Assembly (NCBI RefSeq): GCF_910592395.1
Contig: NC_088314.1
Span: forward strand, 16,157,998-16,221,997
Direction: 5' to 3'
DNA length: 64,000 nucleotides
Origin: Lineus longissimus
Taxonomy: Eukaryota; Nemertea; Pilidiophora; Heteronemertea; Lineidae
The notes beneath the pieces were generated by a model. It searched no databases, was not told where the DNA came from, and saw only the letters and a list, made by a program, of their open reading frames with translations. The translations under genes and the position numbers were made by a program. Shown one piece after another: positions 44,934-55,925 of the stretch; positions within the stretch are counted from its first letter, which is position 1, and each line of letters opens with the position of its first letter.

Positions 44934-45502
44934 CTTTACTGTTGGGCGAAAAGCACAGTCTGTCTGTGCAGCACAGTGCTATGATAGACATGAAGATTGC
45001 ACACAATGCGTAGATTTATCCCCATGACTGACCCCTAATGACCTAAATGTCCTCAAAGTCAGCACTCGGCCCATTGAAATTGAAATTGACATGCTGTGGT
45101 TTATGTGGTTTGGACGTCTCTCCACACTTTAGTTAACAACTACTTTTCCTACCTGGCAACTAGTTAGCTGGGTCCCTAGTGTCGTTTCGTGAAAAGAAAT
45201 TTAGAAGTCAACTAACAAGATGGCAACTAGTGATTTAGAAGCCAACTAACCCCTAGTATGCAGCTAATTTAGCAGCCTTTCATGAGATTGGGCCCAGGGC
45301 CCAATTCCATAAAAGCATTCTAAGCCCTAGTTGGTTGCTAAACTTCATTCTATCTCTAGTTGCATACTATATCTATTCCATAAAACCATTCTAAGCCTAG
45401 TATATTTCTAAGTTCCATGCTAAAGTTAGAGTAGGTCTGGAGTACTTCTAAATCACTGGTATCATTCTAAGTCATTTCTGCTCATACCTCCGAGGTGTAA
45501 GG

Positions 45503-46537
45503 ATGGCCAGGAGAATCTTAGAAATTGTGAAACTCCGCAGAGCAATGCGGCGGGAACGAGTGTTTCGTGATAGAAGGAATCCGTTGGACATGTTTGATGA
45601 TGCGGAACTGGTAAAACGATACCGATTTTCCAGAGAAGGCATATTGCTGATAAGTGACATTGTAAAAAATGACATTACCCATCCTACCAGGAGAAATCAT
45701 GCCTTATTACCATCCCAACAGGTAATGATAGCCCTGCAATACTACGCAACGGGCACTTTCCAATATGTTGTTGGGGACCCTTTGCAAGTGTCCCAGCAAA
45801 CTGCTTGGCGTGCGATTCATCGTGTATCAGATGCTCTTGCAGCAAGGATTGGTGATTATGTGAAATTTCCTAATGCAGAAAATACGGCCCACATCAAGGA
45901 TGGATTCTACAGGATGAGAAACGTACACTTCCCAGGTGTGATTGGTTGCGTTGATGGGACTCACATTTGGATCGCCACTCCCCACCTTCACGAAGCTGAC
46001 TATGTGAACAGAAAAGGATATCATTCGATTAATGTACAAGTTATCTGTGATCACAAGGGAAAATTCACAAATATCGTGGCACGATGGCCTGGAGGAGCTC
46101 ACGATAGCAGGATATTGAGAACTAGCCAAGTATGGGATCTAATGGAGGGTGGGGCTGTTGATACCTTCATTCTTGGAGATAGCGGGTATCCTTGCCACAG
46201 CTGGCTCATGACTCCTCTTCTGAACCCACAAACAGCATCTGAACGACGTTATAATTCAGCTCATAAGCGTACTCGAGTTTTGATAGAGCAAACTATCGGA
46301 AGATGGAAGAGAAGGTTCCACACACTACACCTTGAAAGTCGTCTGAGGAATCCTGAGGATACATGCAAAGTGATAGCAGCAACAGCTGTGCTTCACAACA
46401 TAGCAGTCGATCGAAATGAGCCAGAGGTTGAGGATATCGAACCAGGGCAGCCACAACCGGATTTGGTCGAATACACAGGACAGTTAAACGGACATAGAGC
46501 ACGAGCATTATTTATACAAAATAGATTCCAAACTTAA
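45503..46537 (+). CDS. Harbinger DDE nuclease (HARBI1-like), intact
   Basis: A single uninterrupted 344-residue frame from ATG 45503 to TAA. The basic N-terminus (MARRILEIVKLRRAMRRERV) is followed by an HTH-like region (QVMIALQYYATGTFQYVVGD, VSQQTAWRAIHRVSDAL) and the DDE_4-type core: GVIGCVDGTHIWIA (Asp), VARWPGGAHDSRI, FILGDSGYPCHSWL (Asp) and VLIEQTIGRWKRRFHTLHLE (Glu). The usual helix PEDTCKVIAATAVLHNIAVD comes next. Length is normal for HARBI1/Harbinger nucleases (about 350). It acts on the element TIRs in the nucleus together with the Myb-like partner. It starts 205 bp inside the left TIR, so its promoter must lie within the subterminal repeats. Confidence 0.92.
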   Translation: MARRILEIVKLRRAMRRERVFRDRRNPLDMFDDAELVKRYRFSREGILLISDIVKNDITHPTRRNHALLPSQQVMIALQYYATGTFQYVVGDPLQVSQQTAWRAIHRVSDALAARIGDYVKFPNAENTAHIKDGFYRMRNVHFPGVIGCVDGTHIWIATPHLHEADYVNRKGYHSINVQVICDHKGKFTNIVARWPGGAHDSRILRTSQVWDLMEGGAVDTFILGDSGYPCHSWLMTPLLNPQTASERRYNSAHKRTRVLIEQTIGRWKRRFHTLHLESRLRNPEDTCKVIAATAVLHNIAVDRNEPEVEDIEPGQPQPDLVEYTGQLNGHRARALFIQNRFQT

Positions 46538-46633
46538 TTCTGGAATAGGTTCTTGATAATGAAGATAAATGAAAAAGAACATTTAATGATTTGACAGTGA
46601 TTTAATGTTTTGACTTGAGGCAAACTTCCTACA

Positions 46634-47618
46634 TTACAATTGGAAATATACTGGTGAATGACTATCACTGTCATCTTTAGGCGTGCTTGCATTTACTTTA
46701 CGTTCCAAAAGTTTAATCTGCAGTTTTAATTTCTTTTGTTTTAAACGAAGATTTTCTTGCTTAAGAAGTGCATTTGCTCTCTCAATATCCACTAAATCAT
46801 CAAATGAGGCATACTTCCTTGGAACCTTGCCTGGTTGAATTTCCGAACTGCCAGATGACACTGTTGCATGAACTGCCGGCACTATGGCTGGATTAGAGAG
46901 GCCGCTATCATCATCACCTACAGTGTAAAAGATAGGGTTCAAAGCATTCTTAATTAATGTTATACTGAGTATCATGCCTAAAATTCATTCAAAATGATAC
47001 TCATGAACACAAAATCAATGTAAATACTGCAAGGATGGAGTAATTAGATTTAGCGCTTTGTAAGTTACTCTGATGATGTTACCTGATAGACCTCTGCAAA
47101 TTTCAGGTTTGAATTAAATAATGCCTACTTGGTACCAAACTGTGTTACATGTATTTGCAAATACTCCTACCTGAACTGTGCTGTGCAACTGATGCTGCAG
47201 CAGTTTGGCATGCTGGCGTTTCGACTCCTTCCAGTCCTTTGAACCCCGGGGTTTCCTCACAAAGATCAATGATCTTTTGCTGGGCGGGGGTGGGATCGGC
47301 TGTTGGCTTTCCACCACCAGTCTTGGTCCGAGACTTCTTCTGCTCATTCAGCTTTGTACGAGACTCCATTTTCAGTTTGGAGAGTTTTGTTTTCAAGTCA
47401 TCCAAAGATCTCGACACATTAGGGAATCTTGCCTTGTGCTGATTCAGTATGCTTTCCCATGCTTTATTTTTCCGGGCATTGGTGTTAGCATCCTTGTGTT
47501 GGCTGTCTAGTGTGTCCTTGAATTCCTCGTAACATTCGGCCATAAACATATTTTCTTGCGCCGAATAATTTGGCTTTCGTGGTCTCTTCCCTGATGCGGC
47601 ATTAGCTGAAGTCGCCAT
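46634..47618 (-). CDS. Myb/SANT-like DNA-binding partner of Harbinger element 2
   Basis: Two exons: 47171-47618 (ATG 47616-47618 in good context AAAATGG, donor GTAGGA, phase 1) and 46634-46917 (acceptor ACTGTAG, stop at 46634-46636), 243 residues. KRPRKPNYSAQENMFMAECY, EEFKDTLDSQHKDANTN, AWESILNQHKARFP and RSLDDLKTKLSKLKMES form the trihelix, nearly collinear with the element 1 partner. The TKTGGGKPTADP motif and a C-terminal coiled coil (ERANALLKQENLRLKQKKLK) are also conserved. It converges with the nuclease gene, with 96 bp between stop codons. An in-frame upstream extension to 47714 exists but lacks an ATG. Confidence 0.85.
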
Positions 47619-47939
47619 TTTGAACACTTTCTGTACAGGGCCTATAGAATACACTGAAATGCCTTGATCAACACAGCCCTCACCCTGCTCTAAATTTAGC
47701 TTTCTCCCTGTCACTACCTATTGTTCGGAGAAATTGACCCTGTGGTTTTGTGGTTGTCCCATGCAGACACCATTCTAGCCAAGTCTAAGCAAGCAACTAG
47801 TAAGAATGCTTCTTAGAATGGTTTTATGGAATAGAAATAAGTTGATTGCTAACAAGTATGTAACTAGGGTTTTAGAATCATTATAAGGCCTAGTATTATG
47901 CTAAGTTAGAATGCTTTTATGGAATTGGGCCCAGGCCTG

Positions 47940-48900
47940 TTTGGAATTGACCAGCATGTTACGACCAACACCTAGTATCCAGGATGTGGGACATTGAGTC
48001 CATATCAAGGACTGACTTTAGACTGAATGTTTTCCTGGAGACAAGAATTTGTTTATCAACAAGAGGATGACCTTAAATAAATGGGGGGGGGGGGTATATT
48101 TATTAACATAAAAATACAAAGGAATGAAGTCCCAACTATGCTATAATACACCCAGCCACAAATCATGACTAAGATGGGTAATGCATTCCAACCACCATGA
48201 CTAGGGTCTGTAGTAGTACTAGTACATGTAGAATGAAAAGTTCATAACATTAACCAATTTTCAAACAAACTGTTAATCATTCACATTTAAAAACTTTTGA
48301 CACTGACCCTTGCACTCAACATGCTCTATGAAATTCTTTAATTTGTAAATTTTACTAATTACTTTTTCAGCTCCGTACGACTATTCGATGATTGAAAAGA
48401 TAGAAGAAGATGCATGTAATACTGCCTGGACAGCACGGTCCCATTGAAAGCGTATATATTGGCTAATGAAGGCGTTTTTTTTAAATATCTTTTTTTCTCA
48501 ATTGGCCAGATCTACCCAGTGAAAGAAATGCTGACCGCAAAATAATGTAGAAAGTGAGAATTTGTTTACAGATAAGATGATCCATACCTACTTATCATAG
48601 AGAAGCTGAGTAATTAAAAATAACGGAATCCAGAATTGACATTAATTTAAGCCTTTTATGATCAAGTTTGATCTCCATATCTTTAATAGAATTGATATTG
48701 TTCACTGTCTCAGAATTCCCTGACCTGCTAAAATGTTTCCACTCTCCACTTTTTAGCTTACATTGACAATTGAGCTGTTGGAAGACTGCAGTGCTTATGA
48801 TCCAGATATCCCTATGGAGGCATTTAGACAATTTGTGAACCTTTACGGTTAAGTCACTTTAAATCATAACGGGAAACTTTTTCCTGTCATCAGCAGAAGG
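47940..48900. other. No gene recognised
   Basis: AT-rich; contains a G11 run at about 48084-48094. The short - strand frame at 48595-48831 has no recognisable motif. Confidence 0.35.
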
Positions 48901-48929
48901 TGAGCTCAAAGCTCCTTGCCTCTTTGGCT

Positions 48930-50045
48930 CACCATTAGGGGAGTCTATACGATAGCCCTGTGTCCGTCATCGTCGTCGTCGTCGTCCGTATCCTGCTGTG
49001 TGGCACGTTTCTTAACCGCTTGTGCTATGAACTTGAAACTTTGTACACATTATGACCTAGGTCACATGACCTCTGACAGCCAATTTCGGTCCGGTCTGAT
49101 TGTTCACCTGGCCACCAGGGGCTAAAACCAAAAACTTAAAAAATGCGATAACTCGTTTATTACTGATTTGTTTTTCCTAAAAATTTTATGGTGGGTACCC
49201 CTAGCAAGGATACATCACATATCATACAGGTTTTTGATTTGACCTACTTGTCAAGGTCACAGGTGTCAAACTCTCAAATTTCACCGATAGTGGCACGTTT
49301 TGTCATTATTTGTTGTACAGTCTTTAAATGTGGTATGAAGACACCTATTAGGCATTTGTACGTTTTGACAAAAGTTAAGGTCGATATTGCGTTATTTTCA
49401 AGGTCACTGAGGTCAAATGGCACAAATTTCGTTGACTTGACGCATCTCTCATGTCCAATAGTATTTGGTGAAAGTACCTTGATCATTCAATATTACCCTT
49501 AGTCTGGTGATCTCAGGGACCGAAGTTCGGTCCAATATAATTCACCACTTGACCACCAGGGGCAAAATCCAAAAACCTTAAAAATGTGATTATTCCTTAA
49601 CTTCTTGCCGGATTGCCACCAATTTGATATCATGGGTACATCTAACCACCATACAGCATATGTCACACAGGTTTTTAATTTGACCTACTTTTCAAGGTCA
49701 CCGAGGTCAAATGGCGTAAATTGGCCGTCAGTCCCTAACTATGGCGCGTTTCTTAACCACAATGACTATTGATCACAAATTAAGTACACATGTACCCCTT
49801 GGTCAGGTGATCTCAGGTACCGAAGTTTGGTGCGATCTGATTTTCCGTTTGGCCTCCAGGGAGGGGGCCAAATCCAAAATTCTTCTAAATGCTATTATTC
49901 CTTAATTACTTGCCCGATTGGCACCAATTTTATATCATAGGTACATCTAATTCAAACAACCATTGAATGTGTCACCCGGGTCTTTTTTTTTACCAACCTT
50001 CAAGGTCACAGAGGTCAAATGTACTGTAAATTGGCCATTTTGGGG
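48930..50045. repeat. Diverged tandem repeat of about 300 bp with AGGTCA direct repeats
   Basis: At least three diverged copies (49074-49305, 49517-49745, 49818-50040) share the order GGTGATCTCAGG-ACCGAAGTT, CCACCAGGGGC-AAA, TATCATGGGTACATCTA and AAGGTCACCGAGGTCAAATG. The array starts with a (CGT)n patch at 48962-48984. There is no coding potential. Confidence 0.75.
49401..50017 (+). promoter_or_regulatory. Three perfect AGGTCA-N3-AGGTCA (DR3) motifs
   Basis: Found at 49401-49415, 49695-49709 and 50003-50017, one in each repeat copy, with spacers CTG, CCG and CAG. A degenerate fourth is at about 49250. DR3 is the layout bound by some nuclear-receptor dimers. The sites are certain; regulatory use is not shown. 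Confidence 0.4.
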
Positions 50046-50049
50046 AAAT

Positions 50050-50850
50050 TGTAGTTGGACCTACATCAAACCTAACACTACATGACACAATACCATGCTC
50101 TTTATCCATCTTTCCTCCACATGAGTGTTTCTACGGACGCCGCCCCGCCATGTTTTGTTTCACTTGCTGTAAGCAGTTCCGGTGCGCGCACTGCCTGTCG
50201 GGTAGGCGGGCCGGGACTTTGAATTAATATTATTATTTGTTCTGGTTGAGTTAATTTTGGGCGCAATCCCAGTCGACCATATTTCGTGGAGTTGAGGAGA
50301 CGTTTTTCATGCACTGCCGTGTTCGTTCGGTGTTGCCCTGTTTTTGTGCAGTCCTGTTTTGTGAGCGTGATGTGGAGTTTATTCTACAGGATTTTTTAAT
50401 GGGTCGCTACAGGTGCCTTGCGGCACTGTAGTCTTCTTGAAGGACCGCGATAGGCCTATTCTGTCCAATAGGCCTCACCTTTGTAAGTAGTTTTTATGGT
50501 TGGTTTAATTCAGAACTTCAAGCACATCGTTGACGTTACGTATTTATAAAACCCAAAAATAGTTACATAGAGAATAGATTTATATTTAGAAACGTGATAT
50601 AGATTCATGTGTGTGATGTATTACCCTCCGTTATTAGAGGGCCGTGTTAGATTCTTGTTGACATAGAGGAGGGGGTTAGAATCATAGGCCAAGAATTGAT
50701 TGGAGGGGGTTAGAATCATAGGCCAAGAATTGATTGGAACGTGCTGTCTAGGATACCGACACTGTGTCTATTCGTGAGAGTAGTATCACCCTGGCTTTAT
50801 CGAGGTTTGCTGCAACATATAGTCGATAGATGGCGCCCGTGATGTCTGGA
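50050..50850. other. Sequence without recognised gene; 35-bp tandem duplication
   Basis: Contains a GC-rich patch at 50130-50215 and two direct copies of GAGGGGGTTAGAATCATAGG followed by CCAAGAATTGATTG (about 50669-50738). Confidence 0.5.
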
Positions 50851-53594
50851 CGCAAGGGCCCAACGCGCCGCGTAGCGGCAAAAAAGCGAAGCTGGCGAAA
50901 CATTTATAACGGGTCACCGTCACTTATTATTGGACTTATAGCGCATTTACGGGGTTGCAACTATTTTGCTTTATAGTGTCACCAGGAAAGAAAAGCATGC
51001 GACCTAACGCCGATCTATTTGTATAAAGTGATAATTGGAAGGTATATAGTAGGAAATATCAATAAAATAATCATTCCATGTCGTCTTTTGAGGGCATTTT
51101 TGATTGTAAAAAATATATGTGTACGTCACCGTAGTCTCTGCAATGATAATTTTATCAGAGCAGTCTCGCGCAAGTAGAAGTTCTTTACCTACTAGTTCTT
51201 CACTTATTAGTCTCAACGTCTGGCGCAAAGCCAGACGTTTTCCATTACGATTTCACTACGATGTTTGACAATAAGGAGCAGTGCGCGAGATATGCTAATG
51301 AGCAGACTTCCCTCGCTTGAGTTTCTGAAGAATGTTCCATATCGCGCTAAGCTCATCACTGCTGATTATGACGGGCGTGCAGCGGTAGGTATCTGCTCCC
51401 CAACTTCCACCCTAATACGGTACAATAAGTTACCATTTGATGAGAATGGGACAATGCCCTCACTGTGTATGGAGTCATAGGGATAAGAAGACATTATTCA
51501 TTAGTGTTGGTACAAGTGATTTCGCCCAAAAAGCATGCGCATTCAAAAAACAAAATATGCAAGGTATCACGTACATGTAACATGACCATGACGACGTGCA
51601 GAAGTGCACTGGCCAGTGCATACCCTATGGCTATGTATAGTAAACATGGTAAACATGAACAACATCATTATTCATCGGCAGTTCATTTTACCCCGAGCTT
51701 TTCCTGAAACATATTGCCATGATGATTAGGCCTACCATGTACCATGACCAATAACGGCACTAGATCATGTAGATGTCAACAAGTTCACATGAACCGTATA
51801 ATCCCGCATAATCCCGCGTGGCGCATGTGGGGCATGCGTCTAAACCAAAGCCCCAAAATCACTTGTTTTGGTCTATTTCACTTGTGTTTCCCCCGTCTCC
51901 CAGTCCATAATACATTTACAGTTTACAATCCCCGATCATGGCCCAACAAAAGGTCATCGGTTGACTAAAGCCAAGGAACACAACTGTTCAATGGATTTAT
52001 AGTTGAATGCGATCAAACTACATCTTTTCAATCGTGGATTGTAAATTTAACCCCATGGGCCTAGGGAAGGCCCTATAACAATACTTTCGACACAGTTATT
52101 ATCTCCGCTGCCTCCACCATGTTACACACAGTGCTCACTGCTGATTCTAAAATGCGCCACCTAGTCAATTGCACTATCGTCATCACCTCATCATACTTCA
52201 TTGACATTACAGGCACACATTGACATAGACCACTGTTGCAATCAACGACACAGTCGCTATCCAAGTAGCATTATAGAGGTAATTATCATTATCATACCTC
52301 ATTAGCATGTGAACCAATCGCGTCGCGTCCTTTGCGATCACGGCAAAGCCTCATGGAATAATGTCTTTCAAAATGAATAATTTTTCATATTACATGCCTA
52401 CAACTTCAATTTCTTCATAATCCATGGCTAGAAGTTCAATACTAATATAATATCCAAGATAAAGTTACAAGAAGTAGTCAATAGGGGTCTCTCACCTCTC
52501 ACTGTATGTCCACACTATTCACGCTTGTACGAGGAATACATTCAATGCTGAATCTAACAACACCCAGTGCCCTTACTCTGTATATTAGTCACTGGAAGAT
52601 GGCCCATTTCACTCCTTGCTTCTACTTCACCTATAGTCTCATTGCAAACGCCTCAGTTCTATGATATCACATTCACTTTCAGCTGTCATGCAACGCAACA
52701 ACTGTGCTATCTGCCATCGCACATCAACGAAGAAGTGCAGCCGCCCACATTCCACCTCACGTCTGTCCGACCAGCTGCAATCCTCGAGGACGCCCCACTG
52801 TACCACGATTTCACTACGATGTTTGACAAGAAGGAGCAGTGCGCGAGATAGGCTAATGAGCAGACTTCCCTCGCTTGAGTTTCGGAAGAATGTTCCATAT
52901 CGCGCTAAGCTGACCACTGCTGACCATGACAGGCGTGCATTGGACTGGTACAGGTTGGAACTGAACATTGAATATGCTGGTGGTGACGCTTTCTGATGAG
53001 AAGTTGGTCGTGACTGATGCAGTATCCTTGGACTTGTCCACAGCATCGTTCAATCATTGCTCTCTGAGCTGCCTTGATTCTGTACCCAAATACTCAGACC
53101 AAATGCCTGTTGACTGTGCTTTAAGAGAGACTGGCGCCATGCCTAGAGATATGACTGACCCCTATTGGCAAATTTGTATGACTTTATCTTGCCTACCTAG
53201 CTGCTGCCTATAGTCTCCCTTTAACTGCGGAACACTTCAAAGTCGATAAAATGCCATGTTCCACCTTTTAATGTGTTCAGACTGCCATTTTCAAAATAAT
53301 CAAGTCAGGACACTGCCTTCTAATCTCATAATAAATTTTGCTTTCCTAAATATATAATAACATTTCTTCTTCTTCAATGCTTTCATCATTCCAAACTTCT
53401 CCTCCTCTGACTTTTACAGGGGTACAGTCATGGCAATCAAAACCCAAATACTGAGACCAAATGCCTGTTGACTGTGCTTTAAGAGAGACTGGCGCCATGC
53501 CTAGTCTCTCTTAAAGCACAGTCAACAGACACCAACCCCCTCAGACTCAGAAACCACAAACGCCCAACCCTTCCTGCTACCCTAATACTTCTGG
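50851..53594. mobile_element. Unclassified repeat R2, copy 2
   Basis: A 2744-bp near-identical partner of 34340-37487, without the 400-bp internal duplication seen there. Flanks differ from copy 1 (left ...GATGTCTGGA, right ATCGCTGCG...). The 3'-proximal hairpin is at 53466-53527 with one mismatch. Confidence 0.6.
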
Positions 53595-53844
53595 ATCGCT
53601 GCGTGTATATAGATGAGTGCTGTTAAGAGTCTCGCCTTTAGGACGTCTACTTGCTGATTATAGATGAGAATAGTCTCGCCCTTTTGACGTCCCGTTTCGT
53701 TGTTGCAGAATATATTTCCAGAACTGCTCTTTGACACTAATAGATTCACTGGGCCAGCATTGACTTCGTCATCGTTTCGTTTGGTCTAATGATAGGCTAA
53801 CCCTCTGTAATTATGCAACAACCCGTTATATATATATCAATTAT

Positions 53845-54738
53845 GTGTGTGAAGCACTACGTGCTGCTTATATTGGCTTAACGCCACAATTTACCGAACT
53901 CGACACTGATCTAGTTTCCAACGTGGATTCGTTCGAGATATCGGTTCTCATCGGGGCCGATTTCTGTTGGGATTTCATGATGGATCACGTAATACGAGGC
54001 CCTGGACCCACTGCAGTGCAGTCCAAGCTCGGTCACTTAATCTCTGGCCCGATATACAAGGAATCTCATGAATCGAACACTACGATACTACACAGAGCTA
54101 CTAATATTCTCGATGAGAAAACCAAACTTCAGGAATATTGGGACTTAGAAACGTTAGGTATCAAAGATGACCCACCTGACCTATGCAAGTCAATGGATTT
54201 TGAGTCATACTGTGAAACGCATTTACGGTTTGAGGACAATGGCTACATTGCAAGACTTCCGTGGAAAGCAGAATATCCACCCTTGCCAACGAATTATGAC
54301 GTGTGCGTGCGACGTACACAATGTGCTTGGACTAGACTGGGATACTGAACAGGACATTCTGCGATATTCAAAGCGGAAAATAGACAATCTGGTGACAAAA
54401 CGTGAAGCTGTTCAAGTTACTAGCAGTATCTATGATCCACCTGGACCTCTGTCTCCAGTACATGTTATGGCTAAGATATTTATACAAGAACTATGGACAC
54501 ACAAGTTAGATTGGGATGAACCGCTGCCGGACGAGCTTTACCATACTTGGAGAAGGTTGAGTCAGGAGCTGTCAAATGGAGAAGGTTGAGTCAGGAGCTG
54601 TCAAACGTGACACAATCATGTGCCATTGATCGCAAATACTTCGATTGTCAAAACACTAGCAACGATTTGTATGAGCTTCATGTATTTACAGACGCGAGCC
54701 CAAAGGCCTACGGGGCTGTTGCATATTTGAAATCATCA
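53845..54738 (+). pseudogene. BEL/Pao retrotransposon pol fragment, internally deleted
   Basis: The frame gives SVLIGADFCWDFM-like VLIGADFCWDF and RGPGPTAVQSKLGHLISGP (end of protease/start of RT), then EYWDLETLGIKDDP and RLPWKAEYPPLPTNYDVC. A jump and frame change follow to VLGLDWDTEQDILRYSKRK, TKREAVQVTSSIYDPPGPLS and IFIQELWTHKLDWDEPLPDE. Finally LHVFTDASPKAYGAVAYL is the start of RNase H. The central RT, including the catalytic YXDD segment, is missing between the two halves. A 29-bp tandem duplication (54548-54576 and 54577-54605) shifts the frame before RNase H. The fragment ends abruptly where unit U3 begins. Confidence 0.85.
54548..54605 (+). repeat. 29-bp direct tandem duplication in BEL/Pao pol
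   Basis: TGGAGAAGGTTGAGTCAGGA followed by GCTGTCAAA occurs twice in immediate succession. Confidence 0.95.
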
Positions 54739-55333
54739 TCAGCATATCAGGCAGATCATAACAGATGCCACCTGCACGCAGTGCTAGAGTGTGCATGTAC
54801 AGGTAGACGTACACGTAATGTCCCTCGGATGTTTCTTTTTAAAATGTCTACCTGATGAAAGCCTATCCCAATGAAACAAAGCAAGAGGATGACAGTGTCG
54901 TTGTCAATACATGGCTTGAACACCTAAAAAGAACTATTCTTGAATAATATTTTTTGCTACCAATAGTGGCAAAATAATCTTTGTACCAGATATATTGTGA
55001 TGAAGGAACAGAGTGTTCTCTGCGGTATATCACATGCCGGCGCCTCAAAGCTCGACCAACTGGGTCAATTCTTGTTAGGCTTTTTCTTATTCTTGATCTC
55101 TGGACTAGAATACCTGAAATGAAACAAATTAAAGCATTTTACATCTTGACACCTGTCTTTGACATCACAACACATCGCTTGTATTGAAGAAGAATAAAAC
55201 AATGATGGCCATATGAATTGAAATGGGTAAATAATGTGCGTCAGGGTTCAGAATCATTCATGCCCACAGCCAATCAGGTAAGAGGCCTTGGCCTGTTCAG
55301 TGCATATTCTACTGGGAGCGCTCATGCTCTGAA

Positions 55334-55925
55334 TTAATGAACCGGTCCTTGGGTATGAATACTGTACATGTAATTTCCCAAAATCATAAGTGTTTCTCGA
55401 CATCGTTGGCTAATCAGACGAATGCGCCCAAGTTCTTCATCTAATTCGTTGTCAGTTATACCAGAATACTCAACTTTAGATGATTCAAATGAAGATCCAC
55501 TGCGACCATTCCGCAATGTCCTTTCACTGACACCTGAAGCAATTGACCACCAGTTGAATCCCATTCCCCAAAGTTGTTTGACTTGGTATGCAGGGATGTC
55601 GATTGATGGACGACCAGGTAATCCAGTCCTTATGAGTCCATCATGTCCATGATTAGGCGTTTCTTTTTTTTCTCGCACATTTGCAATAGTACCAGTATTT
55701 GGCAAACTGGCTGTGGAAGTGATGAGCAAGGATGAAATCGTGTCATCAAATCGTAGTCGAATGTCAAGCAAGAGAACTAACAGATAGTTTTAGAGTGAAT
55801 TAAGTGAATGATCACCTTGAGTTCGTTGAGCTTCTGTAGCAAAGGTGCAGCAATCTTGGCATAGTCGTTTATTTTTCCCCGATAATATTCAGCAACATTG
55901 ACCGCAATGTGTTTATTCAGGCATG
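55334..55925 (-). pseudogene. Integrase-type transposase N-terminal region (U3)
   Basis: The longest open HTH version: 55771-55334 reads MLDIRLRFDDTISSLLITST, RTGLPGRPSIDIPAYQVKQL, GVSERTLRNGRSGSSFESSK and NELDEELGRIRLIS before running out of frame. The preceding exon (HIAVNVAEYYRGKINDYAKI, ...LNELK) at about 55922-55816 ends at a GTGATC donor. Confidence 0.6.

Larger units (their letters stand above)
38886..45294. mobile_element. Harbinger-superfamily transposon 1 (6.4 kb, with cargo)
   Basis: The left end GGCCCAATCTCATGAAACGC matches the complement of the right end (GGCCCAATCTCATGAAAGGC). CAG flanks both ends (38883-38885, 45295-45297); because the termini are palindromic, a 5-bp CCAGG duplication with GCCC termini is an equal reading. 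Contents in order: GC-rich tandem array, TTAA MITE, foldback, SAM-domain gene, DDE nuclease (+), Myb/SANT-like gene (-). Sequence just before the nuclease (42720-42857) aligns with the first 200 bp of element 2. The extra 3.8 kb therefore sits between the TIR and the usual subterminal region. The nuclease carries a frameshift, so the copy is probably non-autonomous now. Confidence 0.8.
45298..47931. mobile_element. Harbinger-superfamily transposon 2 (2.6 kb, apparently intact)
   Basis: Left end GGCCCAATTCCATAAAAGCA and the complement of the right end are identical for about 26 bp (through ATTCTAA). CAG flanks it at 45295-45297 and 47932-47934. A second copy of the motif ATTCCATAAAACCATTCTAA lies inside each end (45375-45395; complement at 47812-47832). 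It contains an intact + strand nuclease gene and an intact - strand Myb/SANT-like gene converging on each other. I see nothing that would prevent activity. Confidence 0.85.

Noticed and set aside
50102-50314. 70-codon - strand frame in a GC-rich patch
   Set aside because: GC-rich composition alone explains the open frame; no splice or domain evidence.
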